Assembly (NCBI RefSeq): GCF_044457565.1 | Contig: NZ_JBITGZ010000019.1 | Location: 62,001-126,000 of the forward strand | From: Kitasatospora sp044457565 | GTDB taxonomy: Bacteria; Actinomycetota; Actinomycetes; Streptomycetales; Streptomycetaceae | Length of the DNA stretch: 64,000 nucleotides | Reading direction: 5' to 3' | In this document: positions 25,216-33,979 of the stretch, one piece after another | How positions within the stretch are numbered: the first letter of the stretch is position 1 | Layout: each line of letters begins with the position of its first letter | Translations under genes and position numbers: made by a program | The notes under the pieces: model-generated | Database searches by the model: none | Told to the model about the DNA's origin: nothing | The model's input: only the letters and a program-made list of their open reading frames with translations

Positions 25216-26942
25216 CGGGAGTCGTCCTTCGGGGAGACGGGGGAATCGTCGGGGGTGTCCTGGGCGCTCCGCAGAGCCTTGCGGAAGGCGCCGAAGCGGG
25301 CGGCGGCGCTCGCCGCGTCGGCCCGGGCGGAGGCCGCAGGCTCAGTGGCCGATTGCTGAGTGGCCGGTTGCTGGGTGCCCGGTTGCTGGGTGGCGGCCGC
25401 GAGGGTCTGCCCGCGGCGCCGCTGCGGCAACCCGCTGTCGGAGACGGCCTCGGGCGCGCGCTCCACCGACCTGCGTTCGACCGCCGCGCGGACGGGCGCG
25501 GGAGTGGACGCGGGCAGTGCGGCCGACGCGGGCAGCGCGCCGGAGATCAGGGCCGGCCCGGTGCCGGCGGGCGCGCTGGTCAGGGCGGGGGCCGGCGCCG
25601 AGTGCGGATCAGCCGCTGCGGACTCGGGGGCCGGCGCATGAGCGGGCGTCGCCACCGCCTGCTCGGGGTGGGTGATCAGCTGCTCCGGGATCAGCACCAC
25701 CACCCCCGTACCGCCGCGCGAGGACGGCCTGAAGGAGACCTGTAGGCCGTACTTGCGGGCCAGCGTCCCGACCACCGCGAGGCCGAGCCGGGTGCCGGCC
25801 GAGATCAGCGAGAGGTCCAGCGACTCGGGGCCCACCGCGCGCTCGGCCCGGCGCAGCCAGTTGTCGCTGAGGCCCAGCCCACCGTCCTCGACGGTGATCA
25901 CCAGGCCGGCGTTCACCTCCTCGACGTAGACGTGCACCTCGCCCGGCGGGGCGGAGAAGTTGGTCGCGTTGTCCAGGAGTTCGGCGAGCGCGTGCATGAC
26001 GCCCTCGGCGGCGTACCCGGCGACGGCGGCGGAGCTGGCGTTGTGCAGCCGCACCCGCTGGTAGGCGCCGATCCGGCCGAGCGCGCCGCGCAGGACGGAC
26101 TCCACGCCGATCGGTTTGGTCCAGCGGCGGCCCGAGCGTGCGCCGGTGAGCACCGCGATGCTGTCGGCCATCCGACCGGCCTGCGCGGTGGAGTGATCCA
26201 GGCTCAGCAGGTCGCCGAGCACCTCCTCGTCGTGCCGGTGCTGCATCTCGCGCAGCTCGGCGTGCATGCTGGTCGCCAGCGCCTGGACCCGGCCGGCCGC
26301 GGTGGCGCAGACCGCGAGCGCGGCCAACCGCAGCCGCTCGCCCCGGCCGATCTCCTCGGCGACGGTTCGCAACAGGGCGGCCTGCGGGTGGGCGCGGTGG
26401 TCGGCCAGCACCGTCTCCACCGAGGCTCCGTCGCGCAGGCGCTTCACCAGGGCGGGCAGCACCTCCTCGCCCAGCCGGTCGACTGCGAGCCGCTCGGCCC
26501 GCTCGGCCTCGACCTGCTCCCTGGCCTGCGCCAGCTCCTCGCGCACCGCCTCGGTCTCGGCCCGGGCGGTCTCGCACTCGGTGCGGGCGGCGTCCCGTTC
26601 GGCCCGGGCGGCCTCGGTGGCGGCCCTGGCCTTGGTGGCCTCAGCCCTGGCAGCGGCGGCGTCGGCCCAGGCGGTGGACGCCTCGGCCTGGCTGTCCGCC
26701 AGCCCGGCGGCCAGCCTGCGGGCGCGCTCGGCGCCGACGGCGGCGAGGCCGACGGCTATGCACCACAGGACGACGACGGCGCAGACCGCCGCGACCGTCA
26801 GCGGCTGGTGCGCGGCCGACGCCCGGACGACGGCCACCGGCCCGGCAACACCGGCGAGCAGCACCGCCGCCACCGTCAGGGCTGCGGTCCGCACGGCAGG
26901 CCGCAGGAGCGGCCCGCCGGCTGGGCTGGTGCGTGCTCTCAT
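25212..26942 (-). CDS. cvnA: Conservon sensor histidine kinase-like protein CvnA
   Basis: 576 residues. Two N-terminal membrane segments (about 13-35 and 43-65) with almost no extracellular loop are followed by a long Ala/Arg/Glu coiled coil (about 70-165, repeated AARAEATKARAATEAARAER). A DHp-like region has LLSLDHSTAQAGRMADSI, and the ATPase has N-box LAELLDNATNFSAPPGEVHV, VEDGGLGL and GTRLGLAVVG. The C-terminal ~150 residues are Pro/Ala-rich with a 15-bp repeat. It is the membrane sensor of the conservon. ATG 26942 is chosen as it directly precedes the first membrane segment; upstream frame is Arg-rich. Confidence 0.93.
   Translation of the reverse strand: MRARTSPAGGPLLRPAVRTAALTVAAVLLAGVAGPVAVVRASAAHQPLTVAAVCAVVVLWCIAVGLAAVGAERARRLAAGLADSQAEASTAWADAAAARAEATKARAATEAARAERDAARTECETARAETEAVREELAQAREQVEAERAERLAVDRLGEEVLPALVKRLRDGASVETVLADHRAHPQAALLRTVAEEIGRGERLRLAALAVCATAAGRVQALATSMHAELREMQHRHDEEVLGDLLSLDHSTAQAGRMADSIAVLTGARSGRRWTKPIGVESVLRGALGRIGAYQRVRLHNASSAAVAGYAAEGVMHALAELLDNATNFSAPPGEVHVYVEEVNAGLVITVEDGGLGLSDNWLRRAERAVGPESLDLSLISAGTRLGLAVVGTLARKYGLQVSFRPSSRGGTGVVVLIPEQLITHPEQAVATPAHAPAPESAAADPHSAPAPALTSAPAGTGPALISGALPASAALPASTPAPVRAAVERRSVERAPEAVSDSGLPQRRRGQTLAAATQQPGTQQPATQQSATEPAASARADAASAAARFGAFRKALRSAQDTPDDSPVSPKDDSR
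25350..25394 (-). repeat. Three in-frame 15-bp repeats in the cvnA tail
   Basis: Units 25350-25364, 25365-25379 and 25380-25394 differ by one to three bases and encode the pentapeptide series xTQQP/S (ATQQP, GTQQP, ATQQS). The array sits in the disordered C-terminal region, so copy number can change without breaking the frame. Confidence 0.8.
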
Positions 26943-27250
26943 CAATCCGGTCCTCGGCAGCAGGCGTCGACGGCAGGGTGGCGGACAGCGCGCGACCACC
27001 CGGCGGATGCTGGGGCGTCCTCGGGCTGACTGATCAATACACGCGGTCGTGCGATCATATCCACTCACCGGAGAGCACCGATCAGCGAGTTGACGATCAG
27101 TCCTGGGACGTTCACGCTGCTCACACATCTCACCGCCGTCAGGCGCCACCCACCGCCGCGGACGCCCGCGCGGCCTTCACCCGAACCGCACGGCCGTCGT
27201 ACGCGAAGCACGGGGACCGGAGCCGGGCCGCCTCAGCCCGGCCCGCCGTA
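26943..27250. other. Upstream region of the conservon operon, no gene seen
   Basis: This interval of 308 bp holds the promoter of the cvn operon. It is somewhat less GC-rich around 27030-27130 (TGATCAATACACG, GCGATCATATCC). No operator pair or confident -35/-10 pair was identified. Confidence 0.5.
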
Positions 27251-27278
27251 AGCCGTCAGCCGTCAGCCGTCAGCCGTC
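27251..27278. repeat. Heptanucleotide tandem repeat AGCCGTC x4 across the Clp_N gene stop
   Basis: Four exact AGCCGTC units occupy 27251-27278. The last two bases of the array belong to the TGA stop (27277-27279) of the minus-strand Clp_N gene, which ends ...ESKLG. Confidence 0.85.
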
Positions 27279-27834
27279 AGCCGAGCTTGCTCTCGATCGC
27301 CCGCCGGACGGCCGCCGCGTCCAGGCCGTGATCGGCGATCACCCGCGCCCCCAGCCCCTCCCCCTCCCGCAGCAGCCCGAGCAGGATGTGCCCGACGGCG
27401 ATGTTCCCGGATCCCAGCCGGATCGACTCGCGCAGCGACAGTTCCAGGGTCTTCCTCGCCGCCGCACTGAACGGGCTCCGGCCGCCGTCGCTTTTGAACC
27501 AGCCCCGCCGGCGCCGCTCGGGCTCGGCCGGGGCGTCCAGCGCACCCTCCCCGAACGCGGCCTCGACCGCCTCCCGGACGGCGTCCAGGTCCACCCCGAT
27601 CGCGGCCAGCACCTCGGTGTCGTCACCCTTGCCGAGCCGCCGGACGACGGCGGCCCGCGCGGCGGCGTGGTCCAGGCCGGCCTCGACCAGGACGGCGGCG
27701 GACGGGTCCTCGGGGTGGCGGAGCGCACCGAGCAGCAGGTGCTCGGTGCCGATGCCGCGATGCCCCAGTTCGCCCGCCTCCTCGCGCGCCCGGACGACCA
27801 CATCCCGTGCGGCCGTGGTGAATCGCTCGAACAT
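27277..27834 (-). CDS. Clp N-terminal (Clp_N repeat) domain protein without ATPase domains
   Basis: 185 residues made of two Clp_N repeats, as in the N-domain of ClpC/ClpA: first MFERFTTAARDVVVRAREEA with GIGTEHLLLGALRHPEDPSA (1-75), second FSAAARKTLELSLRESIRLG with NIAVGHILLGLLREGEGLGA (120-185). There are no AAA+ modules, so it cannot unfold substrates alone. It may be an adaptor, decoy or sensor for Clp machines. Its ATG is 3 bp after the HTH gene stop, with GGAGG inside the end of that gene, so translation is coupled. Confidence 0.88.
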   Translation of the reverse strand: MFERFTTAARDVVVRAREEAGELGHRGIGTEHLLLGALRHPEDPSAAVLVEAGLDHAAARAAVVRRLGKGDDTEVLAAIGVDLDAVREAVEAAFGEGALDAPAEPERRRRGWFKSDGGRSPFSAAARKTLELSLRESIRLGSGNIAVGHILLGLLREGEGLGARVIADHGLDAAAVRRAIESKLG

Positions 27835-27837
27835 CCT

Positions 27838-28068
27838 TCAGCCTCCGTCCTTCCCGAATTCACGCCGGGCGTACTTCTTGTGGACCGCCTGCCGGCTCAC
27901 GCCCAGGCACACCGCGATGTCCTGCCACGACCAGCCCAGGCCACGCGCGTTCCCGACCTGGAGATCCTCCAGGCGGTCCGCCAGATCACGCAGCGCACGG
28001 ACCGCCCTCAACCCGACAGCGGGGTCACGACTGCTCGCGGCTGCCGCGAGCTCCTTGCTCTCGCTCAT
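27838..28068 (-). CDS. Small helix-turn-helix protein in operon with the Clp_N gene
   Basis: 76 residues. Residues ~46-70 (WSWQDIAVCLGVSRQAVHKK) form a clear helix-turn-helix, preceded by a helical stretch (LRAVRALRDLADRLEDLQVG) that could dimerise. Only 6 nt separate the proposed -10 box from the ATG at 28068, so the message is probably leaderless; no ribosome binding site is present. The promoter is embedded in two 18-bp palindromes, so autoregulation by this protein is the simplest model. The target beyond its own operon is unknown. Confidence 0.85.
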   Translation of the reverse strand: MSESKELAAAASSRDPAVGLRAVRALRDLADRLEDLQVGNARGLGWSWQDIAVCLGVSRQAVHKKYARREFGKDGG

Positions 28069-28070
28069 AA

Positions 28071-28115
28071 TGTCAACCTAGGTTGACACCACTCGGCTGT
28101 CAACCCTGATTGACA
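28071..28115 (-). promoter_or_regulatory. Leaderless promoter embedded in two operator palindromes (HTH/Clp_N operon)
   Basis: TGTCAACCTAGGTTGACA (28071-28088) is a perfect 18-bp palindrome. A second site at 28098-28115 shares the outer arms TGTCAA/TTGACA; centres are 27 bp apart. On the minus strand the second site supplies a consensus -35 TTGACA (28103-28098). After exactly 17 bp, the first site supplies -10 TAGGTT (28080-28075). The A of the ATG at 28068 is then 7 nt after the -10, giving a leaderless start. A repressor bound at both sites would cover the whole promoter. Confidence 0.75.
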
Positions 28116-28150
28116 ACGAGGCCTCGCCGGAGTCCCGCGGAGCGCACGAA

Positions 28151-28183
28151 GGGAGGGCGCGGGCCGATGGCCCACGCCCTCCC
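28151..28183. terminator. Orphan terminator-like hairpin in the decayed region
   Basis: GGGAGGGCGCGGGCC (28151-28165) pairs with 28169-28183 over 14 of 15 positions with a 3-nt loop. No intact gene ends here; it would serve minus-strand transcription from the remnant at 28300-28549. Confidence 0.5.
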
Positions 28184-28299
28184 TCGGTACCGGCGAATCA
28201 GGTCAGACCCGCCGGGTGCCGTAGTCGCTACGGCTGCGCGCTTCTACTGGCGGAGATCACTTGTTCCCGGGGTGTCGCATTCCTCGCCCCGCCCGTTCC

Positions 28300-28549
28300 T
28301 CACGCGCGTCGTCGGGGCCCAGGCCAGGGGTAGCCGAGCTGGTCGGCGAGCTCCTTCGAGCCTGCGCAGACCTCAGCGACCTCGCGGGGATCTTCGGCCG
28401 TGAGGCGCGCCTGGGTCCGCTGCTGGGCCCTCATCGAACACGTCGGTCAGGACGTCTCGTCCGTCGACGATCGGTCGGCATTCCACGCTGGCCTGCCTGG
28501 TTCCGAGTAGTGGCACGACGACGCGGAGGGACAGCCGATGCGGTTCTGT
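28300..28549 (-). pseudogene. Decayed remnant of a small streptomycete protein, frame broken
   Basis: On the minus strand 28549 to about 28410 reads TEPHRLSLRVVVPLLGTRQA then SVECRPIVDGRDVLTDVFDE. This has protein-like composition and a 'VVDGRD.L...F.EGP' pattern I associate with a common streptomycete family of small hypothetical proteins. Similarity then moves to another frame (RLTAEDPREVAEVCAGSKEL and on to a TGA at 28302-28300). The frame change and lack of a start suggest a pseudogene. Identification is from memory of the family and tentative. Confidence 0.4.
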
Positions 28550-28656
28550 AGTCGCTGCCTGATGGTTTCGGAGTCAGCAGCAGTTGTCAGTCGCGTTTCT
28601 ACCTGGTGGAGGAAGCGAGTGCCTCCGTCTTGGGTGGCCCTGCCCGAACTTGTCCG

Positions 28657-28797
28657 GATGTCACGGGCCCGGGCGGCCGGGTAGTCGGCCCAGGAGGTCT
28701 TGGCGAACCCGGCCCAGCGAACGGCGGTGTTGGGGTGCGGTCCGAGGATGCTCGCGAGGACCGGTGCGGGCAGGTCGCCGGAGAAGGGCGCCCGGCG
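28657..28797 (-). pseudogene. Remnant of an integrase/recombinase-associated protein
   Basis: The minus-strand translation is RRAPFSGDLPAPVLASILG then PHPNTAVRWAGFAKTSWADY and PAARARDI. It resembles the C-terminal 'LPAPVLA.LLGLH.NTAVRWA......W..Y.A.RA' segment of integrase-like proteins common in streptomycetes. It has no start, no catalytic region and continues into unrelated sequence, so only about 47 codons survive. It could be the scar of a former mobile element. The family assignment is tentative. Confidence 0.42.
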
Positions 28798-28810
28798 GGG
28801 CGACGTCGAC

Positions 28811-28841
28811 GAAGGGGACCGGCCTCCGGCCGGTCCCCTTC
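28811..28841. terminator. Strong terminator downstream of nrdJ
   Basis: GAAGGGGACCGGCC (28811-28824) and its exact reverse complement (28828-28841) form a 14-bp stem with a 3-nt loop. It lies 69 bp after the nrdJ stop and separates nrdJ from the decayed region. Confidence 0.75.
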
Positions 28842-28909
28842 GTGAGCTGCTGGTCAGCTACCCGTGCGGACTACGTCGGATGTTGCATCCAACGCAATTC
28901 CGCCCGGTA

Positions 28910-31810
<2,901 letters not shown>

Positions 31811-32023
31811 TTCTTCTCCTCCTCCTGGGCAAACGCCCTGAGCACCCCATTGCTTCCGGGTGCCCGTTCGCTCTTCCTGGTGTGCGGGCAGGCCGGAGTC
31901 GCCGGTCGCTCACGCACGGTCTGTAGTGTTCTGCGCGCCGATTTCGGGCGTGCGTGGTCCCCGCGGGGCCCGGTTGTGCTGCTGGGGTGGTGCTACGGGT
32001 CGGTCTGGTGCTGGGTGCTGCCG

Positions 32024-32521
32024 CTAGGGCGCGGCCGCGGGGGCCGGCACGGGCGCGGTGTCCTCCGTGGCGAAGGGCCGCTCCGTGCGGAGCTCGGCGA
32101 TGGCCGCCTCGAAGTCCTCGAGTCCGTCGTACGCCCGGTACACGCTGGCGAAGCGCAGGTAGGCGACGACGTCGAGGTCCTTGAGTGGACCGAGTATGGC
32201 CAGCCCGACGTCGTGCGTCGAGAGCTCGGCACTGCCGCTGGCGCGTACGCACTCCTCGACCCGCTGGCCGAGCTGGGCGAGGGCGTCCTCGGTGACCGGA
32301 CGGCCCTGGCAGGCCTTACGGACGCCGGAGATGACCTTCTCCCGGGAGAACGGCTCGGTGACGCCGCTGCGCTTGATGACCATCAGCGCTGCCGTTTCCA
32401 CCGTGGTGAATCGGCGGCTGCAGTCGGGGCACTGCCGGCGACGGCGGATCGAGCTGCCGTCATCGGTGGTGCGGCTGTCGACGACGCGACTGTCGGAGTG
32501 CCGGCAGAAGGGGCAGTGCAC
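32024..32521 (-). CDS. nrdR: Transcriptional repressor NrdR
   Basis: 165 residues. The zinc ribbon at the N-terminus is CPFC...CPDC (MHCPFCRHSDSRVVDSR, RRRRQCPDCSRRFTT), followed by the ATP-cone domain (about 46-136: VIKRSGVTEPFSREKVISGV, VGLAILGPLKDLDVVAYLRF, SVYRAYDGLEDF). It senses ATP/dATP and represses ribonucleotide reductase genes. The last ~20 residues are Ala/Pro-rich. It is divergent from lexA, with two NrdR-box-like palindromes upstream. Confidence 0.97.
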   Translation of the reverse strand: MHCPFCRHSDSRVVDSRTTDDGSSIRRRRQCPDCSRRFTTVETAALMVIKRSGVTEPFSREKVISGVRKACQGRPVTEDALAQLGQRVEECVRASGSAELSTHDVGLAILGPLKDLDVVAYLRFASVYRAYDGLEDFEAAIAELRTERPFATEDTAPVPAPAAAP

Positions 32522-32608
32522 CTGAGGAGTCCCTCCCTGGCGTGACGTGCGGACCGGTCGAGTCTATGCGATGAGAGCCCGGCTTCGACAACCCGACCGG
32601 GCGGCCAA

Positions 32609-32654
32609 CCACAACTTGTGGGCTCCGGGGAGCACTGTAGCCACTAGATCTAGG
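32609..32654 (-). promoter_or_regulatory. Tandem NrdR boxes upstream of nrdR
   Basis: CCACAACTTGTGG (32609-32621) is a 13-bp palindrome, and CCACTAGATCTAGG (32641-32654) contains the 10-bp palindrome CTAGATCTAG. Centres are about 33 bp apart, i.e. about three helical turns, which is the paired-box arrangement known for NrdR. They are 88-133 bp upstream of the nrdR start. Confidence 0.65.
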
Positions 32655-32737
32655 TCTTTGAGGGAGGCTCGACCCCAGGCGTGTCGACACGGATTAGACT
32701 GCGTGAGTCGAACATTTAATCGATGTACAACAAAGCC

Positions 32738-32766
32738 TTGATCGAGTCAGTCAACTCCCGAATAAT
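32738..32766 (+). promoter_or_regulatory. lexA promoter
   Basis: TTGATC (32738-32743), 17-bp spacer, AATAAT (32761-32766). The start site would fall at about 32773, inside the SOS box that follows. The region is clearly more AT-rich than its surroundings. Confidence 0.6.
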
Positions 32767-32771
32767 TCACT

Positions 32772-32785
32772 CGAACGTGTGTTTG
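32772..32785. promoter_or_regulatory. SOS box (LexA operator) of lexA
   Basis: CGAACGTGTGTTTG matches the actinobacterial LexA pattern CGAAC-N4-GTTCG with one mismatch in the right arm. It overlaps the expected start of transcription, so LexA would repress its own gene. Confidence 0.7.
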
Positions 32786-32853
32786 GCGCAACCTTTCGAT
32801 AGGCGGTGCCGTTGGGCTGGAAAAGGGGAGGACATCCGTCGAGAGGGGCCGCC

Positions 32854-33738
32854 GTGAACACGATCGAAAGCAACACCATCCCGGTGCAGGAACACTCCCA
32901 GCTCAAGGTGGGGCAGCGCACCACAATCCAGCAGAGTGTGGACCACAGCATGGACCGTAGCGAAGAACACCGCCTCGTCGGCCAGGCCGCCGCCACGGGC
33001 CGCGTCCCCGACCAGGTGCTCGAGCACTCCCCGATCCCGGACGACGGCCTCGGCCAGCAGACCCCCACCCGCTCCCTCCCGGGCCGCCCGCCCGGCATCC
33101 GCACCGACGAGGCCGGGCTGACAGAACGCCAGCGCCGGGTCATCGAGGTCATCAGGGACTCGGTCCAGCGCCGCGGATACCCGCCGAGCATGCGTGAGAT
33201 CGGCCAGGCCGTCGGCCTGTCCAGCACCTCCTCCGTCGCCCACCAGCTGATGGCCCTGGAGCGCAAGGGCTTCCTGCGCCGGGACCCACACCGCCCGCGC
33301 GCCTACGAGGTGCGCGGTGTCGAGGTGGCCCGCCCCAACACCGCCGAGACGGCCGGCCGGCCCTCCACCTCCTACGTGCCGCTGGTCGGCCGGATCGCCG
33401 CCGGCGGTCCGATCCTGGCCGAGCAGACCGTCGAGGACGTCTTCCCGCTCCCCCGTCAGCTGGTCGGTGAGGGGGAGCTCTTCGCGCTCACCGTACGCGG
33501 CGACTCGATGATCGAGGCCGCCATCTGCGACGGCGACTGGGTCACCGTCCGCCGCCAGCCGGTCGCCGAGAACGGTGACATCGTGGCCGCGATGATCGAC
33601 GGCGAAGCGACCGTCAAGCGGCTCAAGCGGGAGGACGGCCGGATCTGGCTGATGCCGCACAACCCGGCGTACGAGCCCATCAACGGCGACAACGCGACCA
33701 TCCTCGGCAAGGTGGTCGCCGTCCTGCGCCGCCTCTGA
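32854..33738 (+). CDS. lexA: SOS repressor LexA
   Basis: 294 residues from GTG 32854, which has GAGAGGGG 5 nt upstream. A polar N-terminal extension of ~75 residues precedes the conserved SLPGRPPGIR, the winged helix (about 86-150: QRRVIEVIRDSVQRRGYPPS, GLSSTSSVAHQLMALERKGF) and the S24 latent protease. Self-cleavage would be at Ala183-Gly184 (RIAAGGP), with catalytic Ser218 (RGDSM) and Lys255 (TVKRLK). The extension is longer than in most LexA proteins; ATG 32950 would give 262 residues. It represses DNA-damage genes until RecA-stimulated cleavage. Confidence 0.96.
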   Translation: MNTIESNTIPVQEHSQLKVGQRTTIQQSVDHSMDRSEEHRLVGQAAATGRVPDQVLEHSPIPDDGLGQQTPTRSLPGRPPGIRTDEAGLTERQRRVIEVIRDSVQRRGYPPSMREIGQAVGLSSTSSVAHQLMALERKGFLRRDPHRPRAYEVRGVEVARPNTAETAGRPSTSYVPLVGRIAAGGPILAEQTVEDVFPLPRQLVGEGELFALTVRGDSMIEAAICDGDWVTVRRQPVAENGDIVAAMIDGEATVKRLKREDGRIWLMPHNPAYEPINGDNATILGKVVAVLRRL

Positions 33739-33892
33739 CGCCCCCGCAGCCGCAGCCGGCTGCACCGCGCGGCCGCTCCCCGGCCGCCGGCTGATGGCTC
33801 AGCCCTGGTGGTCGGGCCCCAAGCTCGGGCCTGGAACTCAGGCTGTACGTCAGCCGAACCTCGGCTGAGGCCAAGCCGAGACCCCAGATGAA

Positions 33893-33926
33893 GGGGGCTC
33901 CCGCGGTTCGTCCCGCCGGAGCCCCC
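33893..33926. terminator. Bidirectional terminator between lexA and the DinG-type helicase
   Basis: GGGGGCTCC (33893-33901) pairs with GGAGCCCCC (33918-33926) over 9 bp with a 16-nt loop, followed by TCTGTCGTT. It separates two convergent genes. Confidence 0.6.
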
Positions 33927-33979
33927 TCTGTCGTTCCCGACCGCGCCTCGGCCGTGAGCCGGGCCTTGGCCGGCCCGGC

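Noticed and set aside
27251..27278. CRISPR-like array
   Set aside because: The 7-bp units are contiguous with no spacers; it is a simple tandem repeat.
28116..28909. tRNA gene or attachment site next to the integrase-like remnant
   Set aside because: No cloverleaf or CCA-proximal sequence and no flanking direct repeat was found by eye.
32522..32853. Cobalamin riboswitch in front of nrdR-nrdJ
   Set aside because: No B12-box-like conserved core was seen; the palindromes fit NrdR boxes instead.
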